DNA from: an uncultured Burkholderiales bacterium
GTDB taxonomy: Bacteria > Pseudomonadota > Gammaproteobacteria > Burkholderiales > Burkholderiaceae_E
NCBI GenBank assembly: GCA_903923345.1
Contig: CAIXXI010000286.1
Coordinates: 1-5,101, forward strand
Length of the DNA stretch: 5,101 nucleotides
Reading direction: 5' to 3'
Each line of letters begins with the position of its first letter. Positions within the stretch are counted from its first letter, which is position 1. The translations under genes were made by a program, and so were the position numbers. The notes under the pieces were generated by a model. That model was not told where the DNA came from. It did not search any database and saw only the letters and a program-made list of their open reading frames with translations. Below, one piece after another: positions 1 to 5,101 of this stretch.

Positions 1-738
1 ATCGGGGTGTCGAAAGCCCATCAGTGGGTGGAACCAGCCGTGCTGGACCAGGCCCTTCGCGACGACCTGGACGACAAAGCGGCCCGCGCAACCGCGGTGC
101 TGGATCCGTTGAAGCTCGAACTGGTGAATCTGCCAGCCGATTCGCAAGAACCCTGCACCGCGCCGATCCATCCGCACCATCCCGAACGCGGATTGCGTCA
201 ATTTGCGCTGACCCGCGAGCTGTGGATCGAGCGCGATGACTTTTCGATCAGTCCGCCCAAAGGCTTTTTCAGACTGTCACCCGGCAGCCGGGTTCGACTG
301 CGATATGGCGTCGTCATCGAATGCACCGGACACGAAACCGATGCGCAGGGCCAGGTGACGCGAGTGCTGGCGACCGTCTTGCCCGACTCCAAGTCCGGCA
401 CGCCCGGCGCTGATCAGTACAAGGTCAAGGGCAACATCCACTGGGTGTCGGCCACACAGGGCATCGAGGCGGAAGTCAGAATGTACGACCGCCTGTTCAC
501 CGACCCGAACCCGGATTCTGGCGGAAAGAACTATCTGGACAGCTTGAATCCCAGCTCCAAACGCGTCCTGAAGGCTTTTGTCGAGCCCTCGCTCGGGCAG
601 GCTCAGGCCGAAGACCGCTTTCAATTTGAACGCCACGGATATTTCGTGGCCGACCGAACCGACCATCGCCCCGATCGTCCGGTGTTCAATCTAGCGGTCA
701 CCCTGAAGGACTCCCGGGGAGGCAATACCAAAGGGTGA
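1..738 (+). CDS. glnS: Glutaminyl-tRNA synthetase, C-terminal part (5' truncated by window)
   Basis: Class I aminoacyl-tRNA synthetase that charges tRNA-Gln with glutamine in the cytoplasm. The 245 visible codons match the C-terminal ~45% of an E. coli-type enzyme (about 550 residues): the end of the helical domain followed by the two anticodon-binding beta-barrels. Recognisable blocks are the RATAVLDPLKLELVN stretch (fragment residues 29-43), HPERGLRQF (60-68), the strongly conserved VKGNIHWVSA (142-151), EVRMYDRLF (158-166), FVEPSL (193-198) and FQFERHGYF (208-216). The HIGH and KMSKS-type catalytic motifs lie upstream of the window. The frame is open from base 1 (Ile-Gly-Val-Ser-Lys, as in other GlnRS), so the GTG at 7 is an internal valine and not a start. 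It is convergent with the gloC-like gene, 32 bases away. Family assignment is firm; the presence of glnS itself favours a beta- or gammaproteobacterium. Confidence 0.96.
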   Translation: MGVSKAHQWVEPAVLDQALRDDLDDKAARATAVLDPLKLELVNLPADSQEPCTAPIHPHHPERGLRQFALTRELWIERDDFSISPPKGFFRLSPGSRVRLRYGVVIECTGHETDAQGQVTRVLATVLPDSKSGTPGADQYKVKGNIHWVSATQGIEAEVRMYDRLFTDPNPDSGGKNYLDSLNPSSKRVLKAFVEPSLGQAQAEDRFQFERHGYFVADRTDHRPDRPVFNLAVTLKDSRGGNTKG

Positions 739-770
739 TCGAGCTCGCCGGGCAGCGCGTCAGTACCAGC

Positions 771-1418
771 CTACCCCGCCAGCGCCTCATCCGAAACAAA
801 GGGATTGCCTTCCCGCTCCTCACCGAAGGTCGACATCGGCCCGTGACCCGGCACGAAGGACACATCATTGCCCATCGGCCAAAGCCGGGTGACGATGGAG
901 TCGAGCAGCTGCTGATGATTGCCACGCGGAAAATCCGTGCGGCCAATTGACCCCTGGAAGAGCACATCGCCGACGATCGCCAGGCGGCTTTCGGGGTGAA
1001 AGAACACCACATGGCCCGGCGTGTGGCCCGGGCAGTGCGCCACCTGCAGCTCGACATTGCCGAAGTGAACGGTATCGCCCTGCTGCAGCCAGCGGTCCGA
1101 CTTGAACGCCTCCAGCTCACCAAAGCCATAGCGTGCGCCTTGCGCCGGCAACTGGTCGATCCAGAAGGTGTCGTCGATGTGCGGGCCTTCGATCGTCACG
1201 CCGTGACGCCGCGCGAAGGCTGCAGCCTGACCGCAGTGGTCAATGTGCCCGTGGGTGAGCAGCACCTTCTCAAGCGTCGCGCCGCTCGCAGCCAGGGCTT
1301 CATCAATGCGATCCAGATCGCCACCCGGGTCGATGGCCACCGCCTTGCCCGAGGTTTCGTCGATCAGGATCGAGCAATTCTGCTGAAAGGGTGTGACTGG
1401 AACGATCATCAGTTTCAT
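771..1418 (-). CDS. gloC: GloC/YcbL-type MBL-fold hydrolase (type II glyoxalase-like)
   Basis: Metallo-beta-lactamase-fold hydrolase of 215 residues, the length of E. coli GloC (YcbL), which hydrolyses S-lactoylglutathione in the second step of methylglyoxal detoxification. The metal ligands are all visible: THGHIDH at residues 55-61 (H56, H58, D60, H61), H132 in CPGHTPGH, D151 in VGDVLF, and H192 in VPGHGP. The family pattern RTDFPRGNHQQL (160-171) and a C-terminal NPFVSDE are also present. The protein lacks the long C-terminal substrate-binding domain of classical glyoxalase II (GloB), which supports GloC over GloB. The ATG start at 1416-1418 is preceded by GAGGAAACAGC, a good ribosome binding site that overlaps the stop codon of the DUF2237 gene, suggesting translational coupling. 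Predicted cytoplasmic. Substrate is inferred from the family; other thioesters remain possible. Confidence 0.93.
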   Translation of the reverse strand: MKLMIVPVTPFQQNCSILIDETSGKAVAIDPGGDLDRIDEALAASGATLEKVLLTHGHIDHCGQAAAFARRHGVTIEGPHIDDTFWIDQLPAQGARYGFGELEAFKSDRWLQQGDTVHFGNVELQVAHCPGHTPGHVVFFHPESRLAIVGDVLFQGSIGRTDFPRGNHQQLLDSIVTRLWPMGNDVSFVPGHGPMSTFGEEREGNPFVSDEALAG

Positions 1419-1427
1419 GCTGTTTCC

Positions 1428-1832
1428 TCAGCGGGCGGCAGCCGGGCGCTGCCCCCAGGCATGCGCCATCAGCGCCTGCAGCGGCACGATCCTGAGTGCG
1501 GATTCATGCGTCGCCTCCAGAACAACCGGCGGCGCCACCCCCGCCTCGAAGGCCTCGTACCAGCGCGCCGCACACACGCACCAGCGATCTCCGGCCTTCA
1601 GACCCTTGAATCGATATTCGGGACGCGGCGTGCTGAGGTCGTTGCCCTGCATCCGGCTGAAGGTGAGGAATGCGTCGGTCACCCGGGCGCAGACGGTGTG
1701 GCTGCCCAGGTCCTGCGGCCCGGAATGGCAGCAGCCATCCCGAAAAAAACCGGTCAGCGGATCGAACGAGCAGGCGAGCAACGGGCCGCCCAGGACATTC
1801 AGGCTGCCGGGGCGTATAGATTCATCCGACAT
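1428..1832 (-). CDS. DUF2237 family protein
   Basis: Conserved protein of 134 residues with no established biochemical role. The whole DUF2237 signature is present: NVLGGPLLAC (12-21), DPLTGFFRDGCC (24-35), HTVCARVTD (45-53), GNDLSTPRPEY (63-73), GDRWCVCAARW (81-91) and APPVVLEATHE (100-110). The cysteines C21, C34, C35, C48, C85 and C87 fall in these blocks and might bind a metal or be redox active; that is inference. The frame stays open upstream to 2021, but the ATG at 1830-1832 is chosen because AAGGAG lies 7 bases before it and family homology begins just after it. The longer version would read antisense-like residues through the neighbouring DUF3108 gene. It is the middle gene of a probable operon, 22 bases after the DUF3108 gene and 9 before gloC. 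No signal peptide; probably cytoplasmic. Confidence 0.92.
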   Translation of the reverse strand: MSDESIRPGSLNVLGGPLLACSFDPLTGFFRDGCCHSGPQDLGSHTVCARVTDAFLTFSRMQGNDLSTPRPEYRFKGLKAGDRWCVCAARWYEAFEAGVAPPVVLEATHESALRIVPLQALMAHAWGQRPAAAR

Positions 1833-1854
1833 CGACAGGCTCCTTGAAGTGGGT

Positions 1855-2997
1855 TCAGCCGGAGCGATCGATGATCTGGTCGAGCACGCGGCGCGACGAA
1901 TCCTCGATGCGAAGTCGCACCGGCAGCATCTCGAAATCGTACCCCAACCATAGATCGATCCCGGGATCCCGGCTACCCACCGGGGCCGGACGGCGCAAAT
2001 GCAGCGCCCGCAGCGGCCCATCGGGCAGGGTCAGTACCTCCTCGCCGATCACCGCAAAGCGCTCGATCTGGAAGCCTCGGCTGCCGGCCACGGGCAACTC
2101 GACGCTTTCGCCGGCAGCAAACAGCGTCGGATCGGCCCGGGCCATCAGGCCCAGTTGATAGAACACACTGAGCCGATCCTGAAGGCCATCGGGCACCGCC
2201 ACCGCCGCCTGATCGGCAGGCGTGAGCGTGCGGGCGTCGGGATCGAAGGCGGTCGCGCGCCGGGAAACTCGACCGCGCGTCTCTATATAAGACAGCGGCT
2301 GCAAACCATGCGGGCCGATCCGCCCCAGGCTGGTCTGGCTCACCGCCCCGGAATACACCAGTGCAATCAGCCCCTCGGCCTGGGCTTCGGTTCGGATCAG
2401 ATAGCGGTCGGCCTCGACTTCCACTCGATACGCCAGGCGGGCAACCGACTGCCCTCCTTCGAAATCACCATAAAAGACTCTGAATCGTCGCTCATACGAT
2501 CCCGACACCGGGGGCACGACGAGCCGGGGCACGACCGCAGCCTCGATCGGGGCCTGCGCCGCGGCCATGGTCTCCTGAGGCTGAACAATCGGCACGGGCT
2601 GCGCCGACGCAACCGGATCCGCCACGGGGGCGCCCACTGGCTCGCTGCTTGTATCAGTGATGCCCGCAACCGGGGGGCCCGGACTGGGCGCGGTCTGAGT
2701 GATCAGCGGCGACTCGGTGGGACGTGCTGCAAGCGACTCGGACGGTTTGGCCGGCCGTCGAACAGTCACCGCGGGTGCCCGAGGCTTGCTCGAAGCGATG
2801 AGCTTGCCAGGCGGCTCGGATGCCGGCTCGACCGTCGGACTCGGAGGCAGGAGCAACACCTCGACTGGCCGCTGCGCACTCGCAGCCCCGCCTGTGCCCA
2901 GGTTCATCCGAGCCATGGCCAGGATCGCCAGGACATGCAGCAGCACCGCCAGGCCTGCGGCCAGCAGCACAAAGCGAACCGGATGCGAGCGGGTCAT
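1855..2997 (-). CDS. DUF3108 domain protein with TonB-like N-terminus
   Basis: Protein of 380 residues with three parts: an N-terminal membrane anchor or uncleaved signal (about residues 8-28, preceded by MTRSHPVR), a proline/alanine/serine-rich linker (about 42-165), and a C-terminal DUF3108 domain (about 168-377). The domain shows the usual RFRVFYGDFEGGQSVARLAY opening (171-190), IRTEAQAEGLIALVYSG (201-217), PLSYIETRGR (234-243), LSVFYQLGL (276-284) and a final LPVRLRIED (358-366). The arrangement resembles TonB: an inner-membrane helix, a linker that could span the periplasm, and a folded periplasmic domain; this is architectural inference only. The ATG at 2995-2997 is chosen over a GTG at 3019-3021 because TAGGA sits 6 bases upstream of it. 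It is the first gene of the probable DUF3108-DUF2237-gloC operon. No function is established for the domain. Confidence 0.88.
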   Translation of the reverse strand: MTRSHPVRFVLLAAGLAVLLHVLAILAMARMNLGTGGAASAQRPVEVLLLPPSPTVEPASEPPGKLIASSKPRAPAVTVRRPAKPSESLAARPTESPLITQTAPSPGPPVAGITDTSSEPVGAPVADPVASAQPVPIVQPQETMAAAQAPIEAAVVPRLVVPPVSGSYERRFRVFYGDFEGGQSVARLAYRVEVEADRYLIRTEAQAEGLIALVYSGAVSQTSLGRIGPHGLQPLSYIETRGRVSRRATAFDPDARTLTPADQAAVAVPDGLQDRLSVFYQLGLMARADPTLFAAGESVELPVAGSRGFQIERFAVIGEEVLTLPDGPLRALHLRRPAPVGSRDPGIDLWLGYDFEMLPVRLRIEDSSRRVLDQIIDRSG

Positions 2998-3161
2998 GGC
3001 TGATCCTAACCCAGTCGCCACCGCTCACCCGCCCCGAAAGTGTTGGTCAGCTTTACACCTGCTCTCACACCTCAAGCATGCGAAGTGTGCGATTTCATAC
3101 CAAACAGTGACTTAGCGCACGCACTCAACACTGGCTCGCTATTTGCTTCAACAGTACCGTC
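2998..3161. other. Divergent intergenic region, probable promoters
   Basis: These 164 bases separate two divergently read genes, so promoters in both directions are expected. The stretch is visibly more AT-rich than the flanking genes. On the minus strand a weak extended -10-like TGGTATGAA lies at 3094-3102 with no convincing -35 box. On the plus strand no good sigma-70 pair was found. A perfect 7-base inverted repeat (AGTGTTG at 3040-3046, CAACACT at 3126-3132) is too widely spaced and too short to call an operator. No RNA gene or small ORF is supported. Confidence 0.45.
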
Positions 3162-3659
3162 ATGAAATGCTCAATCGAGCGCCTCGGCGCCTGGCTCCCT
3201 GTCCCTGTGATTGCCCTTGACCGATTGCCGGGTCGGCTGATCGGGCTGAGCATGGGCATGTTCGTGCTGATTCGCAGCGACTTCGCGGCAGACCGTCCGA
3301 CCGTCGTTCATGAGCTCGAGCATTGCCGGCAGTTCTGGCGTGGTGGCTTGGTCCTGCACATGGCGCGCTATTACCTGAGCAGGCGGTACCGCCTGCGCGC
3401 TGAAGTCGAGGCGTTCCGGGCCGAACTGGCCGCTTGCTCGCCTGCAAGCCGACAAGGACGGCTGGAGGAGTCAGCACGGGTGCTGGCCGCCTGTTATGAA
3501 ATCGGCCTGGATGAAGCAGCCTGCCGTCGCATGCTCAGTGGCGATCTGCCCGCAACAGGGCATGCCATATCAGCCGAATTGCCGGCTCACAGCGAGCCGC
3601 TCGCCTCGCAAGCCACCTCGCCGGTCGCTGCCCGCGCAGCCGATATTTCGACGGACTGA
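3162..3659 (+). CDS. Small HExxH-motif protein, putative metallopeptidase-like
   Basis: Protein of 165 residues that I do not recognise as a named family. Its clearest feature is VVHELEHCRQFW at residues 48-59, an HExxH zinc-binding motif (H50, E51, H54). It is followed by acidic residues in RAEVEAFRAE (79-88), where E81 or E83 could be a third zinc ligand. The similar HExxH-RQW pattern with a later E-x-EA segment is known in small zincin-like proteins of bacteria; the link here is inference. A hydrophobic stretch (about 10-36) is interrupted by charges, so a membrane segment is doubtful. The C-terminal ~35 residues are low complexity (Ala/Ser/Pro). Codon use is ordinary for the window and the frame is clean. 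The ATG at 3162 has no clear ribosome binding site, so the start is uncertain. It is a stand-alone gene, convergent with the TPM pair 22 bases away. Confidence 0.7.
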   Translation: MKCSIERLGAWLPVPVIALDRLPGRLIGLSMGMFVLIRSDFAADRPTVVHELEHCRQFWRGGLVLHMARYYLSRRYRLRAEVEAFRAELAACSPASRQGRLEESARVLAACYEIGLDEAACRRMLSGDLPATGHAISAELPAHSEPLASQATSPVAARAADISTD

Positions 3660-3681
3660 ACCGCCATGCTTCGATGCGCCG

Positions 3682-4200
3682 TCAGCGCAAGAGCATTGGC
3701 TTGTTCGGCAATTCGTTGACGTTCGGGCGCGATTCATCCAGCGGAAATGCCACCGCCAGGGCATCGTTGATCAGCGCGATCGCTTCCAGAACGCCTTGAA
3801 CCGGCCGCTTGGCTGAACAGCCTTCGGTGATGTACCGGCAGGCGTGCTCCCAGATCTGCTCATCGACCCGCTCATCAGCCCCTCGATCGGCGATGATCTC
3901 CACCGCATGATCGGCCCACAGCAGGTAGATCAGCACCCCGTTGTTGTCTTCGGTGTCCCAGATCCGGAAGTGGGAAAACACATCGAGCGCCCGGCCTCGC
4001 GCCAACTCGCCATTCCACAACTCCAGGCTGCCGAGCGACGACTCCACCGCGAAGCGGATCTCAGCGCGATGCCTTTGCTCGCCATCGGCAATCGCCTGCT
4101 CGATGGCCATGAAATCGGCCTTCGAGAACGCGTCCCGCACATGCATCGGACCCATCCACATGTGATAAGCCCAACGGAACAGGCCATAGAGCTGATTCAT
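3682..4200 (-). CDS. TPM domain (YgcG/Psb32-type) protein, short soluble form
   Basis: Protein of 172 residues of the TPM family (formerly DUF477; the TLP18.3/Psb32/MOLO-1 group). It corresponds to the second, shorter TPM protein often found beside a longer membrane-bound one in proteobacteria. The domain spans about residues 22-155. Visible blocks are AFSKADFMAIEQAI (24-37), EIRFAVESSL (47-56), RALDVFSHFRIWDTEDNNGVL (70-90, the hallmark) and ADHAVEIIADRG (96-107). There is no signal peptide or strong membrane helix. The ATG at 4198-4200 is chosen over a TTG at 4222-4224; the ribosome binding site is weak in both cases (GGACGG about 8-13 bases before the ATG). It follows the longer TPM gene by 36 bases and was probably co-transcribed with it. 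Some TPM proteins are reported as phosphatases and others act in photosystem or receptor assembly; activity here is unknown. Confidence 0.86.
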   Translation of the reverse strand: MNQLYGLFRWAYHMWMGPMHVRDAFSKADFMAIEQAIADGEQRHRAEIRFAVESSLGSLELWNGELARGRALDVFSHFRIWDTEDNNGVLIYLLWADHAVEIIADRGADERVDEQIWEHACRYITEGCSAKRPVQGVLEAIALINDALAVAFPLDESRPNVNELPNKPMLLR

Positions 4201-4254
4201 GACTGTGCCGTCCGTGCAATGCAAAGGCCTGAGGGATCACCAGTCACCTGAAGC

Positions 4255-4335
4255 CCCTCCCCCGCCGAATCCACCACCAAAACCGCCTCCGAATCCACCA
4301 CCGCCACCGAATCCACCGCCACCGCCAAAGCCGCC
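4255..4335 (-). repeat. GGF-type glycine/phenylalanine repeats in TPM protein tail
   Basis: Within the TPM-family gene, six phenylalanines are separated by runs of three to five glycines (Phe codons at 4267, 4279, 4291, 4309, 4327 and neighbours on the minus strand; five are certain from the codons read). The DNA is a degenerate CCACCG-type repeat. Such tails are normal for the family and the unit spacing is irregular, so this is compositional rather than a strict tandem repeat. Confidence 0.7.
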
Positions 4336-4395
4336 GGGGATGATGATCGGGCCCTGACCGTAAGTGCGCGGGCCGACCGGTCGCAGGCGTCCACC

Positions 4396-4440
4396 GCCGC
4401 CACCGCCGGGCCCACCGCCGCCGCCGCCGCCGCCACCGCC
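4396..4440 (-). repeat. Polyglycine tract with (CCG)6 microsatellite
   Basis: Fifteen or so nearly uninterrupted glycine codons, broken by a proline, follow the last hydrophobic segment of the TPM-family protein. On the plus strand bases 4415-4432 are six perfect CCG units. Length change by slippage would be in steps of three and would only add or remove glycines, so it would not act as an on-off switch. Confidence 0.7.
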
Positions 4441-4719
4441 GAAGGCCAGGATCAGCGCACCCACGCCCAGTCCGACCGCAGCACCCAGCGGGGTCGAGGC
4501 CAGCGCTGCGGTGGCCGCCATGCCGGCACCGCCGCCGCCCAGGGTCGCCCCGATGAAGCGCCCGAAGATCCGCGAAACGAATAAGCCGATGAAAAACGCG
4601 AAAATGATCAGCGGTAAGACGCTGCCTTCAACCTCGATGGCCGTGTCACTGCCCGGTTGCCAGGGCGGTGGCAGGTCTTCGCCGGCGATCCGCTTGGATA
4701 CGTCGCCCACAGCCGCCTG

Positions 4720-4735
4720 CAGTCCACCAGCGACT
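4720..4735. other. Junction between two unrelated sequences
   Basis: To the left, the minus strand encodes a TPM-family protein; to the right, the plus strand encodes a VWA protein. Both genes lose their 5' parts here. The left homology can be followed to about 4728 (Gly-Gly of GGLQAAV) and the right one from about 4732 (SDYHELVFDG). No inverted repeat, target duplication or insertion-sequence end is visible. A PstI-type CTGCAG occurs at 4717-4722, but it encodes expected Leu-Gln of the TPM gene and may be coincidence. Chimeric assembly or cloning is the simplest explanation. Confidence 0.72.
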
Positions 4736-5101
4736 ATCACGAGCTGGTCTTTGACGGCCGTTCCTCCGGCATCGCCGGTGCTCTCCGCACCCTGAAGGAG
4801 CGTTTCCAAGGCCGCGCACTGGCCGGCGTGTTCCTGCTCACGGACGGCAATGCCACGGACATCAAGAATTCGCTGCCCGACCTCACTGGCGTGCCGCCCG
4901 TCTATCCCGTCGTGATCGGCAAGCCCGATGCGATCAAGGACATCTCCGTCCAGCAGGTCTCGGTCACCCAGACCGCGTTCGAGGATGCCCCCGTCACGAT
5001 CCAGGCCGACGTGAACGCCCCTGGCTACGGTGGTCAGAAAGTCACCGTCAAGCTGAACGACCGTACGGGGAAGACCCTGCAGGAACAGACCTCGAGCGCC
5101 C
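4732..5101 (+). CDS. VWA-domain protein, internal fragment (both ends missing)
   Basis: The frame starting at 4732 is open to the window end (123 codons) and reads as real protein. The segment FDGRSSGIAGALRTLKERF is followed by LAGVFLLTDGNATDI, the central strand and third metal-site motif (T-D-G) of a von Willebrand factor A domain. Then come VPPVYPVVIGKPDAIKDISV and a beta-rich, probably Ig-like, segment with FEDAPVTIQADVNAPGY. The N-terminal membrane helices and the DxSxS part of the VWA metal site should lie upstream but are cut off at the junction. This order (VWA, then a beta domain, sometimes a glutamine-amidotransferase-like domain) recalls large membrane proteins common in Planctomycetota and Verrucomicrobiota; that placement is from memory. 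No start codon is expected in the fragment. It is antisense-aligned codon for codon with the false extension of the TPM frame. Confidence 0.82.

Larger units (their letters stand above)
4237..4731 (-). pseudogene. TPM-family membrane protein, C-terminal part only (5' end lost at junction)
   Basis: About 160 C-terminal residues of a longer TPM-family (YgcG-like) protein; complete members usually have a signal peptide, a TPM domain, membrane helices and a glycine-rich tail. What remains begins near GGLQAAVGDVSKRIAGEDLP, which is the last helix of a TPM domain and its linker. Two hydrophobic segments follow (bases about 4552-4620 and 4441-4521), then a long glycine tract and a GGF-repeat tail ending in GASGDW, typical for this group. 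Everything before the junction (signal peptide and most of the TPM domain) is absent. The minus-strand frame happens to stay open to 5101, but that part is the exact antisense of the VWA gene and is not TPM sequence; the only in-window start, a TTG at 4807-4809, lies in it. Usually a LemA gene stands upstream in such clusters; it is not seen. The gene may be intact in the organism if the join is an artefact. Confidence 0.75.

Noticed and set aside
7..9. GTG as the start of the first gene
   Set aside because: The frame is open to base 1 and the residues before it match internal GlnRS sequence, so the gene simply enters from outside the window.
277..666. 129-residue minus-strand ORF
   Set aside because: Entirely antisense to the glnS 3' end; no motif of its own.
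739..770. Possible terminator between convergent glnS and gloC
   Set aside because: No stable stem followed by a T-run in either direction could be found in these 32 bases.
996..1847. 283-residue plus-strand ORF
   Set aside because: It lies antisense to gloC and the DUF2237 gene, both with clear family motifs; its composition is typical of a GC-rich shadow frame.
1428..2021. Longer 197-residue version of the DUF2237 protein
   Set aside because: The extra 63 residues overlap the 3' end of the DUF3108 gene, are rich in Arg/Ser/Cys as in out-of-frame reading, and the internal ATG at 1830-1832 has a strong ribosome binding site.
1999..3003. 334-residue plus-strand ORF
   Set aside because: Antisense to the DUF3108 gene, very rich in Arg/Gly/His, with no recognisable domain.
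3040..3132. AGTGTTG / CAACACT inverted repeat in the divergent intergenic region
   Set aside because: Only 7 bases per arm and about 80 bases apart; expected by chance often enough not to be called an operator.
4364..4795. 143-residue proline-rich plus-strand ORF
   Set aside because: The polyproline is only the antisense of the polyglycine tract of the TPM protein, and it crosses the junction.

Overview
The first ~4.72 kb look like the chromosome of a GC-rich proteobacterium, most likely a beta- or gammaproteobacterium. The evidence is a glutaminyl-tRNA synthetase of the E. coli type, a GloC/YcbL-type metallo-hydrolase, a DUF2237 protein, a TonB-like DUF3108 protein and part of a TPM-domain gene cluster. 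Gene-family memory is the only basis for this placement; no search was run.

Layout: (1) 1-738, plus strand, 3' end of glnS. (2) 771-2997, minus strand, three closely spaced genes read in the order DUF3108 protein, DUF2237 protein, gloC. Spacings are 22 and 9 bases, with good ribosome binding sites, so this is a probable operon. (3) 2998-3161, a divergent intergenic region that should hold the promoters for both sides. (4) 3162-3659, plus strand, a small protein with an HExxH zinc-site motif. (5) 3682-4200 and 4237-~4731, minus strand, a pair of TPM (YgcG/Psb32-type) genes. The one transcribed first is the membrane protein with a glycine-rich tail, and it has lost its N-terminal TPM domain.

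At about 4720-4735 the sequence changes identity. From there to the end the plus strand encodes the middle of an unrelated von Willebrand factor A (VWA) protein of a type I associate with Planctomycetota/Verrucomicrobiota-like genomes. Both the TPM gene and the VWA gene are broken at the same point, each missing its 5' part. This is best read as a chimeric join (assembly or cloning artefact), with a real rearrangement as the alternative. It is the most notable thing in the window.

The genes otherwise look like ordinary housekeeping and envelope functions: tRNA charging, thioester hydrolysis and methylglyoxal detoxification, and uncharacterised envelope proteins. I do not see a convincing new defence, mobile or biosynthetic system. 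No tRNA, rRNA, CRISPR array, insertion sequence or riboswitch was recognised.
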